Shown here piece by piece: positions 5,140-7,531 of a stretch of DNA of 7,531 bases. A program made the translations under genes and the position numbers. This DNA is from Aquirhabdus sp. (GTDB lineage: Bacteria; Pseudomonadota; Gammaproteobacteria; Pseudomonadales; Moraxellaceae): positions 1 to 7,531 of the forward strand of contig JASLFQ010000265.1 of assembly GCA_030150595.1 (NCBI GenBank), in the 5' to 3' direction. Under the pieces are notes generated by a model. The model made no database searches, was not told the DNA's origin, and saw only the letters and a list, made by a program, of their open reading frames with translations. Each line of letters starts with the position of its first letter. The stretch's first letter is position 1.

Positions 5140-5569
5140 AAAACTATTTGCTTTCCTCTCCAAAAAGCACCGCAATCCTTACACTTCAGACCATCTTGGT
5201 AGAAAAACAAAGGGAAGCCCAATAATATAAAAACAAGAAATGCTGGTCGTTTGCCTATGGTAAATGGATACACGTCGGCACTACCACAACTAGGGCAAAG
5301 AGCAACATCAGCTCTATTTTTTTCATTAGCGAGAAAACTCTCATCAACTCCCTCTGAGAAATCCGTATCAAGGATTCGACGCGCGCTGTCTGCATCCTCG
5401 AGACTAACGAGGAGCCTTACACCACCCATTGCATTGGAATAAAGCCAATCCATATTGATCGTGTGTTCATCAGCAACAAATGGGTGTATACCCGCACTCT
5501 CTAAACTTGCACGCGCAATCTGCGCCTCAAGCGGAAGAGAAAATGTGCGATGACTACGGAATTAGACAT
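5136..5569 (-). pseudogene. DUF2007/zinc-ribbon protein gene with a frameshift near the 5' end
   Basis: The ATG at 5567-5569 has a strong GGGAGG Shine-Dalgarno and encodes MSNSVVIAHF, the usual first strand of DUF2007 (putative signal-transducing) proteins. The rest is in another frame: SLPLEAQIARASLESAGIHP then FVADEHTINMDWLYSNAMGG, a classic DUF2007 continuation. One base is missing at the A-run 5540-5543 (T-run on the coding strand); adding one T restores a 144-aa protein. The C-terminal part has a CPSCGS...CKDCGAFW zinc ribbon split by a hydrophobic stretch (PAFLVFILLGFPLFFY) that could span or touch the membrane. Within the shifted frame the first ATG is at 5453, without a ribosome site, and would lose half of the DUF2007 domain. 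The function of the family is unknown. It follows tesB by 15 nt, so it is probably co-transcribed. True mutation, programmed slippage or a sequencing error are all possible. Confidence 0.8.
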
Positions 5570-5584
5570 TAAGCCTCCCTAATA

Positions 5585-6475
5585 TTAACTACTTCTGCTC
5601 GGCTCTCTCAACCGCATCAAACCCTCTTGATTCGTACTAATCACCAACTGACCATCCTGCCACATCCGACCAAAATTCATCCCACGTGCACTCGCAGTTA
5701 CCGTCGCATTCATATCATAAAGCAACCACTCATCCGCACGCGCAGGACGATGGAAATACATCGAATGATCGATACTCGCCGCCTGCAAACTCGTCGTCAT
5801 AAAGCTGATACCATGCGGCATCAACCCCGTACCCATCAATGAAAAATCTGAAGCAAAAGCAATAATTGCCTGATGCAAATTCGGATCATCAGGCAAGCGG
5901 TTTGGTACCCGCATCCAATGCGCACGCTGAGGCGCTTCTGGCTCTGGCGCAAATGGATTGGTTGGATTGATCGGACGAATCTCGACTTGACGCTCACGCA
6001 TGATCGTATCGCGCATTTTTGCAGGTAAAAATGGCGCAATCATTTCTTTTAATTCTTGTTCAGTTTTTAGCGATTCCGCTTCAGGCACAACAGGCATCTC
6101 AATCTGAAAATTCAAACCTTCTTCAATCGGCGCAAACGACACCAACATCGTGAAAATCACTTTCCCGTATTGAACCGCGCGAACTTGACGACTGACAAAA
6201 CTACGACCATCACGTAAACGATCGACGTGATACACAATCGGAGCCGCAATATCACCTGCATTCAGAAAGTAAGCATGCAGTGAATGCGCTGGACGACCAT
6301 CTGTCGTCAAACTTGCAGCACGCAAGGCCTGCCCGAGCACCTGTCCACCAAACACACGATTCCCAACAAAATTGCGGCTTTGACCGCGATAAAAATCTTC
6401 CTCGATTTTCTCTAGCGTTAGAACGTCTAGTAATTCTTTGGTGAGTTGCAATCTGGATTCTTGAGCTTTAGACAT
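5585..6475 (-). CDS. tesB: Acyl-CoA thioesterase II
   Basis: Cytosolic double-hotdog enzyme that hydrolyses medium- and long-chain acyl-CoA to free fatty acid and CoA. At 296 aa it is near the usual 285-290. The N-terminal hotdog covers about 10-120 (VFGGQVLGQALRAA 41-54, HAYFLNAGD 67-75, VSRQVRAVQYGKVIF 94-108) and the C-terminal hotdog about 185-290. The catalytic triad of E. coli TesB (Asp204, Thr228, Gln278) aligns with Asp236 in ASIDHSMYFHRP, Thr258 in NATVTASARG and Gln283 in STNQEGLMR, so the enzyme should be active. The ATG at 6473-6475 has GAGG 6 nt upstream. The DUF2007/zinc-ribbon gene follows closely. The linker (about 125-185), rich in Glu and Pro, is a little longer than in E. 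coli. Confidence 0.95.
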   Translation of the reverse strand: MSKAQESRLQLTKELLDVLTLEKIEEDFYRGQSRNFVGNRVFGGQVLGQALRAASLTTDGRPAHSLHAYFLNAGDIAAPIVYHVDRLRDGRSFVSRQVRAVQYGKVIFTMLVSFAPIEEGLNFQIEMPVVPEAESLKTEQELKEMIAPFLPAKMRDTIMRERQVEIRPINPTNPFAPEPEAPQRAHWMRVPNRLPDDPNLHQAIIAFASDFSLMGTGLMPHGISFMTTSLQAASIDHSMYFHRPARADEWLLYDMNATVTASARGMNFGRMWQDGQLVISTNQEGLMRLREPSRSS

Positions 6476-6513
6476 ACATCACCTCATCAGCGCTAATCTA
6501 TTGAATATCCAAC

Positions 6514-6539
6514 ATCATAAAACAAAAAGATCATAAAAC
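6514..6539. repeat. 10-bp direct repeat, period 16, upstream of tesB
   Basis: ATCATAAAAC occurs at 6514-6523 and again at 6530-6539. On the tesB strand each copy contains TATGAT, 5 of 6 to a -10 box, so the repeats may be two stacked start sites or a tandem regulator site. Confidence 0.4.
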
Positions 6540-6557
6540 ACTGAACTGATCCGTCAG
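6530..6557 (-). promoter_or_regulatory. Possible tesB promoter
   Basis: Minus strand CTGACG (6552-6557, 4 of 6) and TATGAT (6530-6535, 5 of 6) are 16 nt apart, giving a leader of about 45-50 nt before tesB. A second TATGAT one repeat unit downstream (6514-6519) lacks a matching -35. Confidence 0.4.
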
Positions 6558-6604
6558 ATTAAATGAGAAAAATCCATTCACATGTCTACTTAAACTTCAT
6601 AGCA

Positions 6605-6680
6605 CATTGAGCGGAGTCGAAATGCGCGGATTTACTAGAACTTCTTAAAACTTACTCAATCACTTCGACTCCGCTCAGTG
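6605..6680. repeat. Paired 20-bp inverted repeat between corA and tesB
   Basis: Arms at 6605-6624 (CATTGAGCGGAGTCGAAATG) and 6661-6680 (reverse complement CACTGAGCGGAGTCGAAGTG) agree at 18 of 20 positions, with a perfect 14-bp core TGAGCGGAGTCGAA, around a 36-bp spacer. The motif GAGCGGAGTCGAA is, from memory, a widely scattered intergenic repeat in several bacterial groups. It begins 32 nt after the corA-like gene, so it could also shape the 3' end of that transcript, but there is no T-tract. Confidence 0.65.
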
Positions 6681-6711
6681 ATCTGGTTATTAATATTCCG
6701 AAAAATAAGAA

Positions 6712-7531
6712 CTACAACCAATTTACACGTTTCAGCTTCCAGTACAAGAGTACTGAAGCCAGAATCATCATCGCAACCCAAATAAAATAACCATATTCCC
6801 AATGCAATTCAGGCATATTGGTAAAGTTCATCCCGTAATAACTGGTCATCAGCGTCGGCACAGCTAAAATACCCGCCCAAGATGCTAATTTCTTAACAAT
6901 TTCGTTCTGCCCTACGCCGACCAATGCGAGATGAGTCTCCATTGCAAGACGTAGAACCTCACTTTGTCCTTCAATCGCATCAAGGATACCGAGCACATGA
7001 TCTTGAATATCTCGGAAATACGGAATCGTACTGGAAGGAAAATAATCGGTCTTCTCTTCATGATTCTCATGATCGTGATAGAGAAAATAACCACAAATCT
7101 CACGCAATGGCACGACAATCAAACGCAACTTAATCAACTCGGACTTAATATCATATAAATAGCGCAGCGTATCTTGGCTATAGGTTTCTGAAAAAATATC
7201 ACCTTCCAACTCACGAAGTTGCTCGCCCAATTGCTGTGTAATCGGCAAAAAATTATCCACAATAAAATCTAAAATGCCATGCAACACATAGCCAGGGCCC
7301 ATGAGTTTCATTTTTTGCGGATGACGTTCGCAGTGCGCGCGCACGGTGCTATAGCTCACCGAAGCGCCCTGACGAACTGTAATGAGGAATCGCTCGCCCA
7401 AAAACAATGACGTTGAACCAAACTCAATCTTGCGATTCATCAATTGGGCGGTACGTACCAAAACGAATAACGTCGTCTCATAACTTTCTACTTTCGCGCG
7501 ATGGTGGTTGAGCGCGGCATCTTCTACCGCA
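6712..7531 (-). CDS. CorA-family divalent metal transporter, C-terminal part
   Basis: Inner-membrane pentameric channel for Mg2+ or related divalent cations. The gene runs off the right edge; 272 residues are visible, starting AVEDAALNHHRAKVESYETT. That opening (EDAL-xH--AK-E-Y---LFVL-RTA) is the CorA cytosolic domain, so the true start lies beyond the window. The long helical stalk is followed by VPTLMTSYYGMNFTNMPEL, containing the signature GMN selectivity motif after TM1, and by TM2 (YFIWVAMMILASVLLYW), ending in a basic KLKRVNWL tail, as usual for the family. CorA has TM1 and TM2 only, both at the C-terminus, as here. Mg2+ versus Co2+/Ni2+/Zn2+ preference cannot be decided: CorA and ZntB share the fold, but the GMN followed by a MPEL loop fits CorA better. 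The gene ends 236 nt before tesB on the same strand, with its own repeat in between, so it is probably a separate unit. Confidence 0.9.
   Translation of the reverse strand, partial: AVEDAALNHHRAKVESYETTLFVLVRTAQLMNRKIEFGSTSLFLGERFLITVRQGASVSYSTVRAHCERHPQKMKLMGPGYVLHGILDFIVDNFLPITQQLGEQLRELEGDIFSETYSQDTLRYLYDIKSELIKLRLIVVPLREICGYFLYHDHENHEEKTDYFPSSTIPYFRDIQDHVLGILDAIEGQSEVLRLAMETHLALVGVGQNEIVKKLASWAGILAVPTLMTSYYGMNFTNMPELHWEYGYFIWVAMMILASVLLYWKLKRVNWL

Overview
The window looks like an ordinary chromosomal core region of a gammaproteobacterium, most likely a member of the Moraxellaceae (Acinetobacter or a close relative). The main reasons are the fur - bamE - rnfH order, which resembles the fur - omlA - rnfH order of Pseudomonas, the Fur sequence with its Moraxellaceae-like N-terminus (start of mature protein SITNHDLRKAGLKVTLPR), a cytochrome c5 next to engB, and moderately AT-rich, densely coding DNA. 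I cannot name the genus from sequence alone.

Layout, left to right. Positions 1-244 hold the N-terminal part of a family 5 periplasmic solute-binding protein (minus). A palindrome-rich repeat fills most of 245-563. fur (564-1004, minus) and bamE (1260-1721, plus) are divergent. bamE converges on a likely two-gene operon on the minus strand: an NSS/SLC6-like membrane protein (2173-3264) followed 5 nt later by rnfH (1805-2167). A hairpin lies between the convergent ends. Next come a bidirectional terminator, a worn intergenic repeat and a cytochrome c5 gene (3457-3792, minus), which is divergent from engB (4038-4862, plus). Between engB and the next gene lies a GTAG-headed inverted repeat pair (4990-5139) of the REPIN type. 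Then, all on the minus strand, come a frameshifted DUF2007/zinc-ribbon gene (5136-5569) placed 15 nt behind tesB (5585-6475), a paired 20-bp inverted repeat (6605-6680), and a CorA-family metal transporter (6712 to the right edge).

The genes serve mostly separate housekeeping jobs: iron regulation (Fur), outer-membrane assembly (BamE), ribosome assembly (EngB), electron transfer (cytochrome c5), acyl-CoA turnover (TesB), and uptake of divalent metal (CorA) and of an unknown peptide-like solute. I found no phage, CRISPR, toxin-antitoxin or defence system and no clear new multi-gene system.

The parts that merit a second look are the single-base frameshift in the DUF2007 gene, the REPIN whose end supplies that gene's stop codon, the reduced NSS-type transporter coupled to rnfH in the place where Pseudomonas has ratA-smpB, and three further intergenic repeat families.
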